Origin: Chitinophaga filiformis
Lineage (GTDB): Bacteria > Bacteroidota > Bacteroidia > Chitinophagales > Chitinophagaceae
Reading direction: 5' to 3'
NCBI RefSeq assembly: GCF_021646545.1
Contig: NZ_JAKIRP010000017.1
Location: forward strand, 122,889 to 186,888
Length of the DNA: 64,000 nt
Part shown: positions 25,011 to 33,988 of the stretch, in pieces
How positions within the stretch are numbered: the first letter of the stretch is position 1
Layout: each line of letters opens with the position of its first letter
The notes under the pieces: generated by a model
Databases searched by the model: none
What the model was told of the DNA's origin: nothing
What the model saw: the letters and a program-made list of their open reading frames with translations, nothing else
Program-made: the position numbers and the translations under genes

Positions 25011-25901
25011 TTGGCTAGTCTTCAAAGCAGGATATTTAAGGTTCTTTTGCGTTTGATCAATAAAAAAGGCTTTCTTGGCCGGCAGTTGAGAACAGGCCGG
25101 TTTAACCGGTTTGATTGTGCAGAGCCTCCTTCTTCCCTTTTCAGCAATGTTACAACAATTAAACAGGATGGGCAGAATGTCTTTACCCTGGAGGCTGCCG
25201 GTGATGGCGGTAATATCCACATTTTATACCTGCATGGTGGTGCATATGTACAATGTTTTACACTTCTGCATTGGCTCTTTCTATCAGATCTGATAAAAGC
25301 AACAGGTGTGGGTATAACAGCTCCCGATTATCCGCTGGCGCCTGCCCATACATATAGGGAAGCTTTCGCCATGGTAGAGACCGTATATAAACAACTATCC
25401 ATTAAATATGACGCCTCCCGGCTGATCCTCATGGGCGATTCTGCCGGTGGTGGATTTGCACTGGCACTCGCACAAAAGCTAAAAAAGGACAATGTTCCAG
25501 TGCCGGCCCGGACTATTTTGCTTTCTCCGTGGCTGGATATCACCCTGGAAAATCCAGTTATCAAATCTCTGGACCAGACGGATCCCTTCCTGGGGGTAGA
25601 GAGCTTACGGCAGGCAGGGAAGCTCTACGCAGGCGGTACGGGTACTGATAATCATTTGTTGAGCCCTATAAACGGCCCCCTGACAGGCCTTGGTAAGATC
25701 ACCGTTTTTGTTGGGGCTAATGAAATACTGGCAGCTGACGCACGAAAATTAAAAGAGCTGGCGCTATCTCAGGGAACCGACCTGGAGTATTACGAATACC
25801 CGGATATGGTCCATGCCTGGATGCTTCTGGACTTCCCTGAATCAAAACAGGCAAAACGGCAAATTATTGACCTTATCAAAGCAACAGGTCAAACCAGATA
25901 A
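25011..25901 (+). CDS. Hormone-sensitive-lipase-type esterase (alpha/beta hydrolase_3)
   Basis: The 296-residue protein has HGGAY (75-79) for the oxyanion hole, GDSAGGG with nucleophile Ser144, and His268 in DMVHAW. The usual acid position near GANEILAAD holds Glu238 with Asp243 close by. No ATG is in frame before residue 1, and a stop lies 12 bases upstream, so TTG 25011 is the likely start. It is divergent from the acyltransferase, with 107 bases between. In other bacteria the same three families cluster, which supports a shared pathway of ester formation and cleavage. Confidence 0.82.
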   Translation: MASLQSRIFKVLLRLINKKGFLGRQLRTGRFNRFDCAEPPSSLFSNVTTIKQDGQNVFTLEAAGDGGNIHILYLHGGAYVQCFTLLHWLFLSDLIKATGVGITAPDYPLAPAHTYREAFAMVETVYKQLSIKYDASRLILMGDSAGGGFALALAQKLKKDNVPVPARTILLSPWLDITLENPVIKSLDQTDPFLGVESLRQAGKLYAGGTGTDNHLLSPINGPLTGLGKITVFVGANEILAADARKLKELALSQGTDLEYYEYPDMVHAWMLLDFPESKQAKRQIIDLIKATGQTR

Positions 25902-26037
25902 ACATGTGACAATCTTCGGCCTCCTTCATTTTCCTACAAACCGTTCTAAATAAGTAAATTTAATGTTATGTGAATCCTAACTTTGGTCAAAATAGTTTGA
26001 ACAAAGAATCATCTATCATCAATCCGACAATTTGAAT

Positions 26038-26373
26038 ATGGTTAAATTATCTAACAACTATGCAGTTATAAGTTTCAAAAATCAGGCGCCGACAACAGAA
26101 GATAAGACACATCACGAATACTACTTCTGCGTTTATCCCTTAGACCATGAAAAACCATTTATGCTGGGAGAATCAATTGGCGGCGGACATGCCGAACGTG
26201 GCGGTTCAATAACATTATCGTTAAAAGAATTATTGCAATATAAAGACTGGAAAGAACATATGGAGAAATCAGGCTGTGACTGGGCAATTGAAGTAATTGA
26301 ACAGTATCAACCTGATATAGAAAGAATAATAAATATTTTAATTAGCCGCAAACAAAGTCGTTTTTTTCACTAA
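26038..26373 (+). CDS. Small protein of unknown function
   Basis: The 111-residue protein starts at ATG 26038; a TTG two codons earlier is less likely. It has no signal peptide. It contains GESIGGGHAERGGSITLSL in the middle and ends in a helix (IERIINILISRK). I recognise no family. Size and isolation recall immunity proteins, but no toxin gene is next to it. Its composition is more A+T-rich than its neighbours, which may show recent transfer. Confidence 0.5.
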   Translation: MVKLSNNYAVISFKNQAPTTEDKTHHEYYFCVYPLDHEKPFMLGESIGGGHAERGGSITLSLKELLQYKDWKEHMEKSGCDWAIEVIEQYQPDIERIINILISRKQSRFFH

Positions 26374-26376
26374 CCT

Positions 26377-28101
26377 TCACCAGTCAAACTTCAACAACGA
26401 TACCCCCTGTGAAGGTAAGGCCATCCCGATGATTGCCACACCATTCTCAGTTGTTATCCATTCCGGTGAACCTAACAATTGCAGTTGCCCTGCCTTTTCC
26501 AATTGCGCAATCTGTTCTGCAGAAGGATTTTTGGGTGAGCCCATTTTCTTCCATACCTCATATGAATTGCTATGCTCATCATCGATCCTGTAATGATGCA
26601 TACACACTTGTTGAGGTAAACCTTTCAATTGAACAGTGACTTGTTTTGTAGCTTGTTTCACATCATCGTCATGATAGTTCCATAACATGACGGTAGCTCC
26701 ATGCGCATCTTTACAAGCCATTCCATTAATATCCGGATAAGACCTTCTGAAACTGGAATCCACCGCTGTGCGGAGATCATAACCCTGATCAGAAGTAACA
26801 AATACCCGATTACCCTTCATCATCCCAAACATGCGAAACACATTCAGCACGGGCTTATCCACACCATTGGTAGCCAGATCCCTGAAGCCAAAGAACCAGG
26901 GTTGGTTCTCAAATTCAAACGACCAGGACACAGCTCCTTTAAAGTTTACCTTGTACTGATCTCCCAGGGCATACTCCCGCGCAAAGGAGGCAGCTGTATA
27001 ACTGGAATACATTGTTCCATTGCGATAAGCGTTTTCGGGATTGGTATGCATCCCACAGGCGGCACAGCCTTCCGGATCGGATTCACCAATGATAATAGGA
27101 ATATTTTTCAGCTGAGGATAGGAGGCTACCAGTTTAAAACCAGCTTCGATATCTCTTAATTGCGTGCCCATATTCATCCTTACGTGACCGTCTACAAGCT
27201 GAGGAGCGCCTTTGGCATGAAACAATATAGCATCTACAGGTGCGCCTATCTTTTTAGTGACATAATTGGTATCTGAAAAGCAATGTTTAACAAAGGCATG
27301 CAGCCATTTCTGAGCGCCTTGTCCACCAGTTCCCGCAACGTTAATACCTCCAATCTTAGCCGTAGGCAGTGCACGTTTTACAGCATCAGCAGTATAGTCA
27401 TACAGTTTGAAAAATTCTTCCATACTGGCTTTCCAATACAAGCCGTTGGGCTCATTCCAGAGTTCCCAATACCAGCTTTCTACTTCCTGCTGACCGTAGC
27501 GCTGTACCGAATGTTTTACCCATTGATAAACCAGCTCTGCCCATTTCTTATAATCCTTTGGGGGATAAGCCCAACCTGTAATGATATCTGAATACGGATC
27601 ACCCGGTTTCCAGTAATGACGGTAAGGTTCAGGCTTCGTAGACAGTGCCTGCGGCATAAAACCAATTTGAGCAAGCGGTTTCATGCCACGTTGAACATAA
27701 GTGTCAAAAATACTGTCAATGATAGCCCAGTTATAAACAGGATTCCCATTGGCATCTTCAGTATAAGCATTCGTAGATCCCCATTTCAGTGCGGCTTCCC
27801 CATCACCCGTAACCAACAGACTGTGCGCCCGTACATACACTGGTACAGGCGATAACGCTGCGATTTCAGAAAGCAGCTTCTTACCGTCTTTCATATAGGT
27901 GTAGTTAGGCTCGTCATACCCAAACCAGGCCCATGCCGGGTACATGGGACCAATGGGTTTGTTCAGATCTACCTGGATCCTTGCGGCGCCGGAAAGGGGC
28001 TTTAAGTTTTGCTGCGCATAGCTCTTACATATGAATGCCGGAAAGCTAAAAATGGTAATGGCAATGAACCACTGACAAGCTAATGAGTATTTTCTGGACA
28101 T
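26377..28101 (-). CDS. Secreted GH39-type glycoside hydrolase
   Basis: The 574-residue protein has a signal peptide (residues 1-29, ending SYAQ). The catalytic barrel carries WELWNEPNG with acid/base Glu217 and IIIGESDPEG with nucleophile Glu340, as in GH39 beta-xylosidases and related retaining enzymes. A C-terminal beta-sandwich follows (about 460-574). It would act in the periplasm or outside on plant or microbial glycans; the exact sugar is not clear. It is a single gene, divergent from the SPFH module, with no SusC/SusD pair nearby. Confidence 0.82.
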   Translation of the reverse strand: MSRKYSLACQWFIAITIFSFPAFICKSYAQQNLKPLSGAARIQVDLNKPIGPMYPAWAWFGYDEPNYTYMKDGKKLLSEIAALSPVPVYVRAHSLLVTGDGEAALKWGSTNAYTEDANGNPVYNWAIIDSIFDTYVQRGMKPLAQIGFMPQALSTKPEPYRHYWKPGDPYSDIITGWAYPPKDYKKWAELVYQWVKHSVQRYGQQEVESWYWELWNEPNGLYWKASMEEFFKLYDYTADAVKRALPTAKIGGINVAGTGGQGAQKWLHAFVKHCFSDTNYVTKKIGAPVDAILFHAKGAPQLVDGHVRMNMGTQLRDIEAGFKLVASYPQLKNIPIIIGESDPEGCAACGMHTNPENAYRNGTMYSSYTAASFAREYALGDQYKVNFKGAVSWSFEFENQPWFFGFRDLATNGVDKPVLNVFRMFGMMKGNRVFVTSDQGYDLRTAVDSSFRRSYPDINGMACKDAHGATVMLWNYHDDDVKQATKQVTVQLKGLPQQVCMHHYRIDDEHSNSYEVWKKMGSPKNPSAEQIAQLEKAGQLQLLGSPEWITTENGVAIIGMALPSQGVSLLKFDW

Positions 28102-28465
28102 ACAGGTATTTCCTTTTATTGAACTTTTAACGTAGAAGTCTTTTTATCTTGTTTCAATTGAATCTTCTGAGATGATCCGGGCATTTCTTAGCGCTTCTGC
28201 CACATGCTGTGTAGATGCGGGTAGGCGATATATTCTAAGACAAGATAATATTATAGTTTGTCATTTTGACACAAAATTAATGCCCTGATTATCAGAGATA
28301 TTCCCTGGATTAAAAAAAAACGAATGACTGGCGGCTAAAAAAATTGCTAAATGGTTTACCAGAAAATAACTAACTTTCGGCATCCTTTACTATCAGTTAC
28401 GCATATACATATATTTGATGTAATGAATAAAGGTAACCCTGATTAATTAGTGACAATTGAAAACC
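28102..28465. other. Divergent intergenic region
   Basis: These 364 bases separate the GH39 gene from the SPFH gene and should hold both promoters. Apart from the promoter at 28386-28417, I see a run of nine A and no other clear feature. Confidence 0.4.
28386..28417 (+). promoter_or_regulatory. Promoter of the SPFH module
   Basis: An exact TATATTTG -7 element at 28410-28417 has TTTA, one base from TTTG, exactly 20 bases upstream. The first gene of the module starts 48 bases after it. Confidence 0.55.
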
Positions 28466-29422
28466 ATGAGTTTACCATTTATCGAAATCATTGAGTGGTT
28501 CGAGAAAGACCCCAATTTGTTGATGTGGAATTTTCCTTGCCCAGAAGCCGACATCAAAAATGGAGCTAAGCTGATTGTTCGTGAATCCGAAAAGGCATTG
28601 CTGCTAAGCGAAGGCAAACTGGCCGACGTATTCGATCCCGGAACACATACGCTGACTACTGACAACATTCCCTTCCTGACGAAGCTGAAAGGCTGGAAGT
28701 ATGGCTTCCAGGGCCCTTTTAAAGCGGATGTTTACTATTTCTCCGTTAAGCAGTTTGTAAACCTTAAATGGGGAACGCCAGCGCCTATTATCCTGCCGGA
28801 TAAGCAATTTGGTCAGGTTCGCCTGAGAGCGTTTGGTAGTTATAGTTTACGTATCTCAGATCCCTCAAAATTTTTCAGGGAATATGCAGGTACATACCCT
28901 TACCTGTTTGTGCACGAACTACAGAACAAGCTCCGTGATTATATAGCGCCCAGGTTTGGAGAAGCATTAGCACAGGCGCAGATCCAGGTACTGGACATTG
29001 CTGGTAACCTGAGCCTCCTGAATGATAAAATAAGGCCCCTGATCCAGCCGTACTTTGATGCATTCGGTATTGATGTAACAGAATTTACAGTAAGCAGTGT
29101 TACCCTGCCTGACGATGTAGCAAAGCATTTTGATACCGTTACCAACATGAATATGGTTACGGACATGGATGCCTATCTTAAATTCAATCAGGCTGCTGCC
29201 ATCGGCAAACAGGGTACTGCCCTGAATGACGCCGCACAACAGGGCGCCGCTATGGCCTATATGATGAATGCCATGAACGCAGCGAAACCCGAAAGCAAAC
29301 CTGCAGAAAAACAGGACGATCTTGAAAGCAGGCTGAAACAACTCAAAGCGCTCCATGATAATGGATTGATAGACGCAGAAGAATACAAAGCAAAAAAAGC
29401 AGAGATCTTATCCAAATTATAA
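28466..29422 (+). CDS. YdjI-like SPFH domain protein with SHOCT-type tail
   Basis: The 318-residue protein starts at ATG 28466; a TTG three codons earlier is less likely. It opens with IEIIEWFEKDPNLLMWNFP and IKNGAKLIVRESEKALLLSEGK, which is typical of the YdjI/virion core branch of SPFH proteins, with the SPFH domain to about residue 230. The C-terminus has the short SHOCT motif (LKQLKALHDNGLIDAEEYKAKKAEIL). SPFH proteins form membrane-bound rings; YdjI of Bacillus localises the stress proteins YdjG/YdjH. It leads a four-gene unit here. Confidence 0.85.
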   Translation: MSLPFIEIIEWFEKDPNLLMWNFPCPEADIKNGAKLIVRESEKALLLSEGKLADVFDPGTHTLTTDNIPFLTKLKGWKYGFQGPFKADVYYFSVKQFVNLKWGTPAPIILPDKQFGQVRLRAFGSYSLRISDPSKFFREYAGTYPYLFVHELQNKLRDYIAPRFGEALAQAQIQVLDIAGNLSLLNDKIRPLIQPYFDAFGIDVTEFTVSSVTLPDDVAKHFDTVTNMNMVTDMDAYLKFNQAAAIGKQGTALNDAAQQGAAMAYMMNAMNAAKPESKPAEKQDDLESRLKQLKALHDNGLIDAEEYKAKKAEILSKL

Positions 29423-29432
29423 TATCGGCGTA

Positions 29433-29681
29433 ATGCAGGAGGAAAATAAGAAATTATCGTTCATGGAACGAATGAAACAGCGTGCCGTTTCGCAGCAAAC
29501 CTATGGCGGACAAGCTGAAAACACTGAAGCCAACACAGGAGAAGCGGCTTGCCCCAACTGCGGCGCAGGTCGTGCAAAACAGGATGGATTGACACATTGT
29601 GCCTACTGCGGGCATCCCTTCATAACAACTACTCTTACTGACGGTAGCTATATCAAAAAGTCAGATAACTCTAATAGCTAA
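29433..29681 (+). CDS. Small zinc-ribbon protein of the SPFH module
   Basis: The 82-residue protein has four cysteines in two CxxC pairs (Cys40, Cys43, Cys56, Cys59), a rubredoxin-type zinc ribbon. The N-terminal 30 residues are charged. It lies 10 bases after the SPFH gene and 2 bases before the next, so all are one transcript. By analogy with Bacillus ydj genes it may be a partner of the SPFH ring; this is inference. Confidence 0.75.
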   Translation: MQEENKKLSFMERMKQRAVSQQTYGGQAENTEANTGEAACPNCGAGRAKQDGLTHCAYCGHPFITTTLTDGSYIKKSDNSNS

Positions 29682-29683
29682 AT

Positions 29684-30658
29684 ATGGGTTTATTTAATTG
29701 GGGACAATCACAGGAAGACAAGCAACAATACGAAGCGTTTAAAAGTGAATTGGAAACCCTGGAAAATCGTTTGAACTCCTTCCTTACAAAGCTGGATGAA
29801 CGTGTGGATATACTGCTTAGCGGATTTATAGAAGAAGCGCCTTCTGTAATAGCCGGAGACGATCGCTTTGGACAGGCTTATTATCGCTTTTCATCTGGTA
29901 TGAAAGGACAGGCTGGCAACATGCGTGAAAAGGTGCGGGAAGTGCTGGAAAAGCAGATTGAACCTGTCTACCAACGGTATTCAGATATTTTCTCGGTAGA
30001 AAGTGAGGCTTACAGTATACTTCGCGAATGGAGACATCGTTGTGCCAGGAAGGCAGATGAATGGGAAGAGCAATTGCAGCGTCGCGTGGATGAAGCAACA
30101 GAACTGGTGGAGCAAAAAGATTATGAGCCCATCTTTGAGCAAATGGTGAATACCTACTGGCAGCAATGTCAGTCGGTCAACTGCCGGCAATGTGGCGCCA
30201 ATCTGAGTATAAAGCAGGTATACTATTATAGTGCCTATGTATCATGCGCTTATTGTCAAACACAGAATATCTTCGAGCCGGGAGCGATGGGCCGCGACAT
30301 TGAACACACCGCAAGAAAGCTGGCAGAACAACGTAGTAAACACTTCATCGATGCACATGAACAAAGAAAGCGTGAAGAGCAGGACCTTTACGAACAGATA
30401 CATGAATTGCAGCTGGCGCTGAGCACACAGGAGCGGATGACGAAAAGCGGCCCGGGATATGAGCAGATCCGCTTGCTGGAAGCCCAAAGGGTACAGGCAG
30501 AAAATGAAGCTCCTGAATTGCTTGATAAGTATTACAGGAACATTTTTGATGAGCTGACAAAGTTATTGCCGGACCTTGAAGAACATCACGAGAAGTTCTT
30601 CAAATCTCTGCAGGCCAATTATCAGCGATATGAAAGTAAAAGAAGTACGGATCTATAG
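29684..30658 (+). CDS. Coiled-coil protein with central zinc ribbon
   Basis: The 324-residue protein is mainly helical and charged, with a zinc ribbon in the middle (Cys167, Cys170, Cys188, Cys191). Long heptad-like stretches lie on both sides (about 10-45, 115-150 and 210-320). It has no signal peptide. The plan, helix-ribbon-helix, resembles a scaffold or a phage-shock-type partner. It is the third gene of the SPFH module, and two of the four products carry zinc ribbons. Confidence 0.65.
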   Translation: MGLFNWGQSQEDKQQYEAFKSELETLENRLNSFLTKLDERVDILLSGFIEEAPSVIAGDDRFGQAYYRFSSGMKGQAGNMREKVREVLEKQIEPVYQRYSDIFSVESEAYSILREWRHRCARKADEWEEQLQRRVDEATELVEQKDYEPIFEQMVNTYWQQCQSVNCRQCGANLSIKQVYYYSAYVSCAYCQTQNIFEPGAMGRDIEHTARKLAEQRSKHFIDAHEQRKREEQDLYEQIHELQLALSTQERMTKSGPGYEQIRLLEAQRVQAENEAPELLDKYYRNIFDELTKLLPDLEEHHEKFFKSLQANYQRYESKRSTDL

Positions 30659-30681
30659 TTAACTATAAAAAACAACAGACC

Positions 30682-31254
30682 ATGGGACAAAACAACCCCT
30701 TATTTGAACCTATTCACGGCATTACTTTGTACGATTATTCTGCCGCCAACGCTAAGATTGCGAATGGTGTTGCTGTAGATACTATTTGTAGCGCGCTTGG
30801 TGTGGAAGTACCCGTATGGGAAGATGCCAGCCAGGGTTGGGTACAACGTATGCAGGAAGATGCAGATTTCATTGTGATCTCCGAAATGGGAACCTTATTC
30901 GGACAGGCCGATCAACACCCAAAATTAGGTCATCTCCAGCCGCAAGCCGGTGCAGGAAATACACAGAACCTTCAGCGCCTGGCTACTGACCGCTATTTCT
31001 ATGAAGAGTTGTGTGGAGCACGTACCGCTGCATATGAAGCGGGTTTAGACGGCGCCAGATGGATACAGGATAATTACGGCATCTCTCTTGGCGACTTCCA
31101 GCAGGTGGCTATGCAATGGATGGAGCAACAAAAGGACCTGAGCAGCGAAGAAATAACGGAATACGTAGACTATATGGAAGCGAAAAGACAGGAGTATGCA
31201 AAGAAATTTGCTGATGAAAACGGCGGTAATATAGCTGACGATGTGGAGTTTTAA
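30682..31254 (+). CDS. DUF6620-like protein of the SPFH module
   Basis: The 190-residue protein opens with LFEPIHGITLYDYSAANAKI, like the start of DUF6620 proteins, and has a helical C-terminus (DLSSEEITEYVDYMEAKRQEYAKKF). No signal peptide or enzyme motif is visible. It is the last gene of the module, 23 bases after the coiled-coil gene, and a strong terminator follows. Its role is unknown. Confidence 0.6.
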   Translation: MGQNNPLFEPIHGITLYDYSAANAKIANGVAVDTICSALGVEVPVWEDASQGWVQRMQEDADFIVISEMGTLFGQADQHPKLGHLQPQAGAGNTQNLQRLATDRYFYEELCGARTAAYEAGLDGARWIQDNYGISLGDFQQVAMQWMEQQKDLSSEEITEYVDYMEAKRQEYAKKFADENGGNIADDVEF

Positions 31255-31280
31255 ATAAGATCCGCTTTCCGGATAAACGT

Positions 31281-31320
31281 AAAAAACGCCTTCCATTTCT
31301 CAAAAAGGGAGGCGTTTTTA
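31281..31320. terminator. Bidirectional terminator
   Basis: AAAAACGCCTTCC pairs with GGGAGGCGTTTTT around a short loop, with T on both outer sides when read on either strand. It lies between the convergent genes ending at 31254 and 31335. Confidence 0.85.
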
Positions 31321-31334
31321 TTTAGAGCTTAACG

Positions 31335-32219
31335 TCATCCTTTATACACTGCAGCAAATTCGTCTGCAAAATCATCCAGCTTCGTCTTGCCATAATCTGC
31401 TGGTTTATTCCGGTCATAATCTTCCCATAAAATGCCGCTCCTTATTGCAGTACCCATTTCGACAAAGACACTGGCAATGGCAGGTGGAAAACCTGCTCCC
31501 GTCATACCGGCCAGACTGTCCTGGTCATTGAATTCTACCCAAGGCAGATCAGGTTTGCCTATTGCAGCACCCAGGGTTTTGACGAGCGTTGAGACCTTTT
31601 GCTCGTCACTGATCACATAACGATGGCTTTTCCCGCTGAAAGTGCCCTGTAGCTCCTGCGCAGCTGCTTCCGCAATATCCCGAGGATGTACCAGCGCCAG
31701 TCTTGATTCTTTACTGTAATTATTGCCCAGGATACCATTGTTCTTTATCATGTCTATATTAGCAAAGAAGTTGATATAGAAGAATCCCGCACGAAGATGT
31801 TTAACTGCGACATTATCTAATGCGTTTAACGTCAGTTCCACGTCGTGTAATCCGGCTATTGGCCCTGTGCCTTTCTCAAGATGAGCGCCGATACTGCTCA
31901 GGTTCACTACCCGTGTTACGCCTGATGCTTTGATCGCTGCTGCATAGTTTTTACCAATATCGCCAATGTATTGCCTGTAGTTGCTGACGCCAAAATTGGG
32001 TGGCACCATTGTGTAAACTGCGTCTGCACCGGTAAATGTCTTTGTCAGAAATGCAACGTCTTCTATAGAACCTATCGCAGCCTTTGCTCCTAAAGCTTCA
32101 ATAGCGCTCACCTTGCCAGCGTCGCTGCTGATAACCGTTACATCATGACCTGCGCCTGTCAATATCTCTGTCAATGGCTTGCTGATGTGCCCCAGCGAGC
32201 CTGTTACTATAATTTTCAT
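31335..32219 (-). CDS. NmrA-like NAD(P)-binding protein
   Basis: The 294-residue protein has a Rossmann start, IIVTGSLGHISKPL, as in atypical short-chain dehydrogenases, followed by VVNLSSIGAHLEKGTGP and LRAGFFYINF, which are usual in NmrA/QOR2-like quinone reductases. There is no signal peptide. It is divergent from an HxlR regulator, with 66 bases between holding two direct AAGTA repeats 13 bases apart (32261 and 32274), which are possible operators. Confidence 0.85.
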   Translation of the reverse strand: MKIIVTGSLGHISKPLTEILTGAGHDVTVISSDAGKVSAIEALGAKAAIGSIEDVAFLTKTFTGADAVYTMVPPNFGVSNYRQYIGDIGKNYAAAIKASGVTRVVNLSSIGAHLEKGTGPIAGLHDVELTLNALDNVAVKHLRAGFFYINFFANIDMIKNNGILGNNYSKESRLALVHPRDIAEAAAQELQGTFSGKSHRYVISDEQKVSTLVKTLGAAIGKPDLPWVEFNDQDSLAGMTGAGFPPAIASVFVEMGTAIRSGILWEDYDRNKPADYGKTKLDDFADEFAAVYKG

Positions 32220-32285
32220 ACTATTAATGTTTGTTTGTTTTCAAGGCAAAACTTTTTTACAAGTACCTACCCGAAGTAAGTGGTT

Positions 32286-32663
32286 ATGGCTAAAGTGAAA
32301 GAAAGCTCAACAAGAACCTATAATAAAGGCATTGCTGAAATGACCTGTCCTATCACCCATGTCATGAACAAGATCGGCGGCTACTGGAAAACGATCATTC
32401 TCTGCTACCTGATAAGCGGCCCTAAACGCTATGGTGAACTCAAGCGCCTGATACCTGCCATTACGGAGAAAATGCTCATACAGCATTTAAAACAATTGCA
32501 GGAAGACAATTTAATAAACAGAAAGGCAGAGGATATTGTTCCGCCATATGTTGTTTATAGCGTGACCCAGCCCGGCGAAGATTTAGGGCCCGGTATTGCT
32601 GGCAATGGCTGGATGGGCAATAAAGGCCAGCGCAAAGTAGGTGGGCTTCACCACCAGCACTGA
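32286..32663 (+). pseudogene. HxlR family regulator with frameshifted C-terminus
   Basis: The first 98 codons give a normal HxlR protein (CPITHVMNKIGGYWKTIILCYL, then PKRYGELKRLIPAITEKML). After GEDL the frame reads GPGIAGNGWMGNKGQ, which is unlike the family. If one G is taken out of the GGG at 32586-32588, the next frame reads GPVLLAMAGWAIKASAK and stops at TAG 32638-32640, which is exactly the usual HxlR ending. So there is a one-base insertion, either a real mutation or a sequencing error. The winged helix is still intact, so the product may keep some function. It is divergent from the NmrA-like gene. Confidence 0.75.
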
Positions 32664-32766
32664 TGCAGGGACCTCACGATGGCCACGTCCCCGCCTGATG
32701 GTAAATGAGGGCAATAAACCATATCAAACTGTCTACAAGTGGGAACTGTTAAGAGTTTGCTAAACA

Positions 32767-32774
32767 TACTTTTG
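32767..32774 (+). promoter_or_regulatory. Possible -7 element (TACTTTTG)
   Basis: An exact TAnnTTTG match 54 bases before the ATG at 32829; no clear -33 element. Confidence 0.35.
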
Positions 32775-32828
32775 CCTTTAAATTTTTCAATTAAACCAGC
32801 GTCAAAGAATTAGAAAAAATTAAAGGTC

Positions 32829-33218
32829 ATGAAAAAGATAATAGCAATACTGCTACTTGCAGTAACGGTTCAAAGCGCTTCAGCAATGGTTTCTAACAGC
32901 CCGGTAAGAGGTGGTTTTCATGGTGGTGGCTTTTATCACCCCAGAACTACCGTAGTGGTGGGCGGTGGCTTCTACAGCCCTTATTTTTCTCCTTTCTATT
33001 ATGGCTACCCGTATCCATATACTGCTGCCGTGCCTTACCAGCCAACGAAGCTGGATATGCAGATAGCAAACATTAAAAATGATTATGCGGACAAGATCGA
33101 ATCTGTTAAATTGGATAAAGATCTGACCGGTAAAGAAAGACGCGCACAAGTAAGGGAATTCAGGAGAGAACGCGATCAGGCGGTCCTTGAAGCAAAGAGG
33201 AACTATTACAAATCTTAA
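32829..33218 (+). CDS. Small secreted glycine/tyrosine-rich protein
   Basis: The 129-residue protein has a signal peptide (residues 1-19, ending ASA). Next comes a Gly/Tyr/Pro-rich part (GGFHGGGFYHP, FYYGYPYPY) and then a charged helix (KIESVKLDKDLTGKERRAQVREFRRERDQ). This plan is common in Bacteroidota envelope proteins induced by stress; the function is not known. A bidirectional terminator follows at 33238. Confidence 0.65.
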   Translation: MKKIIAILLLAVTVQSASAMVSNSPVRGGFHGGGFYHPRTTVVVGGGFYSPYFSPFYYGYPYPYTAAVPYQPTKLDMQIANIKNDYADKIESVKLDKDLTGKERRAQVREFRRERDQAVLEAKRNYYKS

Positions 33219-33237
33219 TGTTAAAATTTGGTTCATG

Positions 33238-33270
33238 CAAAAGGGAATGATGTAATATCATCCCCTTTTG
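33238..33270. terminator. Bidirectional terminator
   Basis: AAAAGGGAATGAT pairs with ATCATCCCCTTTT with one mismatch and a 5-base loop. It lies between genes ending at 33218 (+) and 33275 (-). Confidence 0.8.
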
Positions 33271-33274
33271 TATT

Positions 33275-33922
33275 TTACGCCCTGCCGGCTTTTTTCTGCC
33301 GGAGTGATAATATGACTTCATACACATACAATGGAACAGCCCATCCCATCCAGAAAAGGGAAGGAGAAATATCTTCAAAACTTCCCAGCGATTGAACAAT
33401 AGGTAACTTTATCGTTAACCCCGATACCACAAAGGCTAATGTAACAATGTAACTTCTGGTCATCCACTCTTTATGAAGTTTAATTTGCCTTTTACGCACC
33501 GTCCACCAGGCAATAAAGGAAGACGATATCCAGACACTTACCCATACCTGTAGTGAAAATGCGTACGCCCAGTTGATGGCATAGGCAGTGGTAAAAGCCA
33601 GTATCACTGCGCACGTGCTGCTAGCCAGGATAGCCAGCAGATAAAGCGTGCCAATGATGCGGTGTAATTTCCAGCTTTTGGTTCTCAATCGCTCCCAGAA
33701 TTGTAAAGGCCCAAGAATGAGCGCTCCTCCTCCGGCGGTAATATGGAGCAGCAGTACCCATTTCAGTGTAAAGTATTTGCCAAGTGCTTCGGGAGTGAGT
33801 TGAAGGAAGTGATCGGCACCATGCATGAAATACCAGGTGATCGCTACAATAACAGCCCAGATCAGTACTTTGAAGACGTCGCTTATTCCCCGGGAGGAAG
33901 CCGCAGCAGATAAATTTTTCAT
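33275..33922 (-). CDS. DUF2306 family membrane protein
   Basis: The 215-residue protein starts at ATG 33922; the TTG nine codons earlier adds an untypical leader. It has about six hydrophobic segments and the two DUF2306 motifs, HRIIGTLYLLAI and HKEWMTRSYIVT. It is distantly related to the protein at 1026-1706. It lies 66 bases after an HxlR regulator gene on the same strand, so the two probably form one transcript and the regulator may control it. Confidence 0.8.
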   Translation of the reverse strand: MKNLSAAASSRGISDVFKVLIWAVIVAITWYFMHGADHFLQLTPEALGKYFTLKWVLLLHITAGGGALILGPLQFWERLRTKSWKLHRIIGTLYLLAILASSTCAVILAFTTAYAINWAYAFSLQVWVSVWISSSFIAWWTVRKRQIKLHKEWMTRSYIVTLAFVVSGLTIKLPIVQSLGSFEDISPSLFWMGWAVPLYVYEVILSLRQKKAGRA

Positions 33923-33988
33923 GTTCAATAGGTCATTAATTGAACACAAAATTCAGTGAGCGGACTGTTGAAATCAATAACCGAAAAA

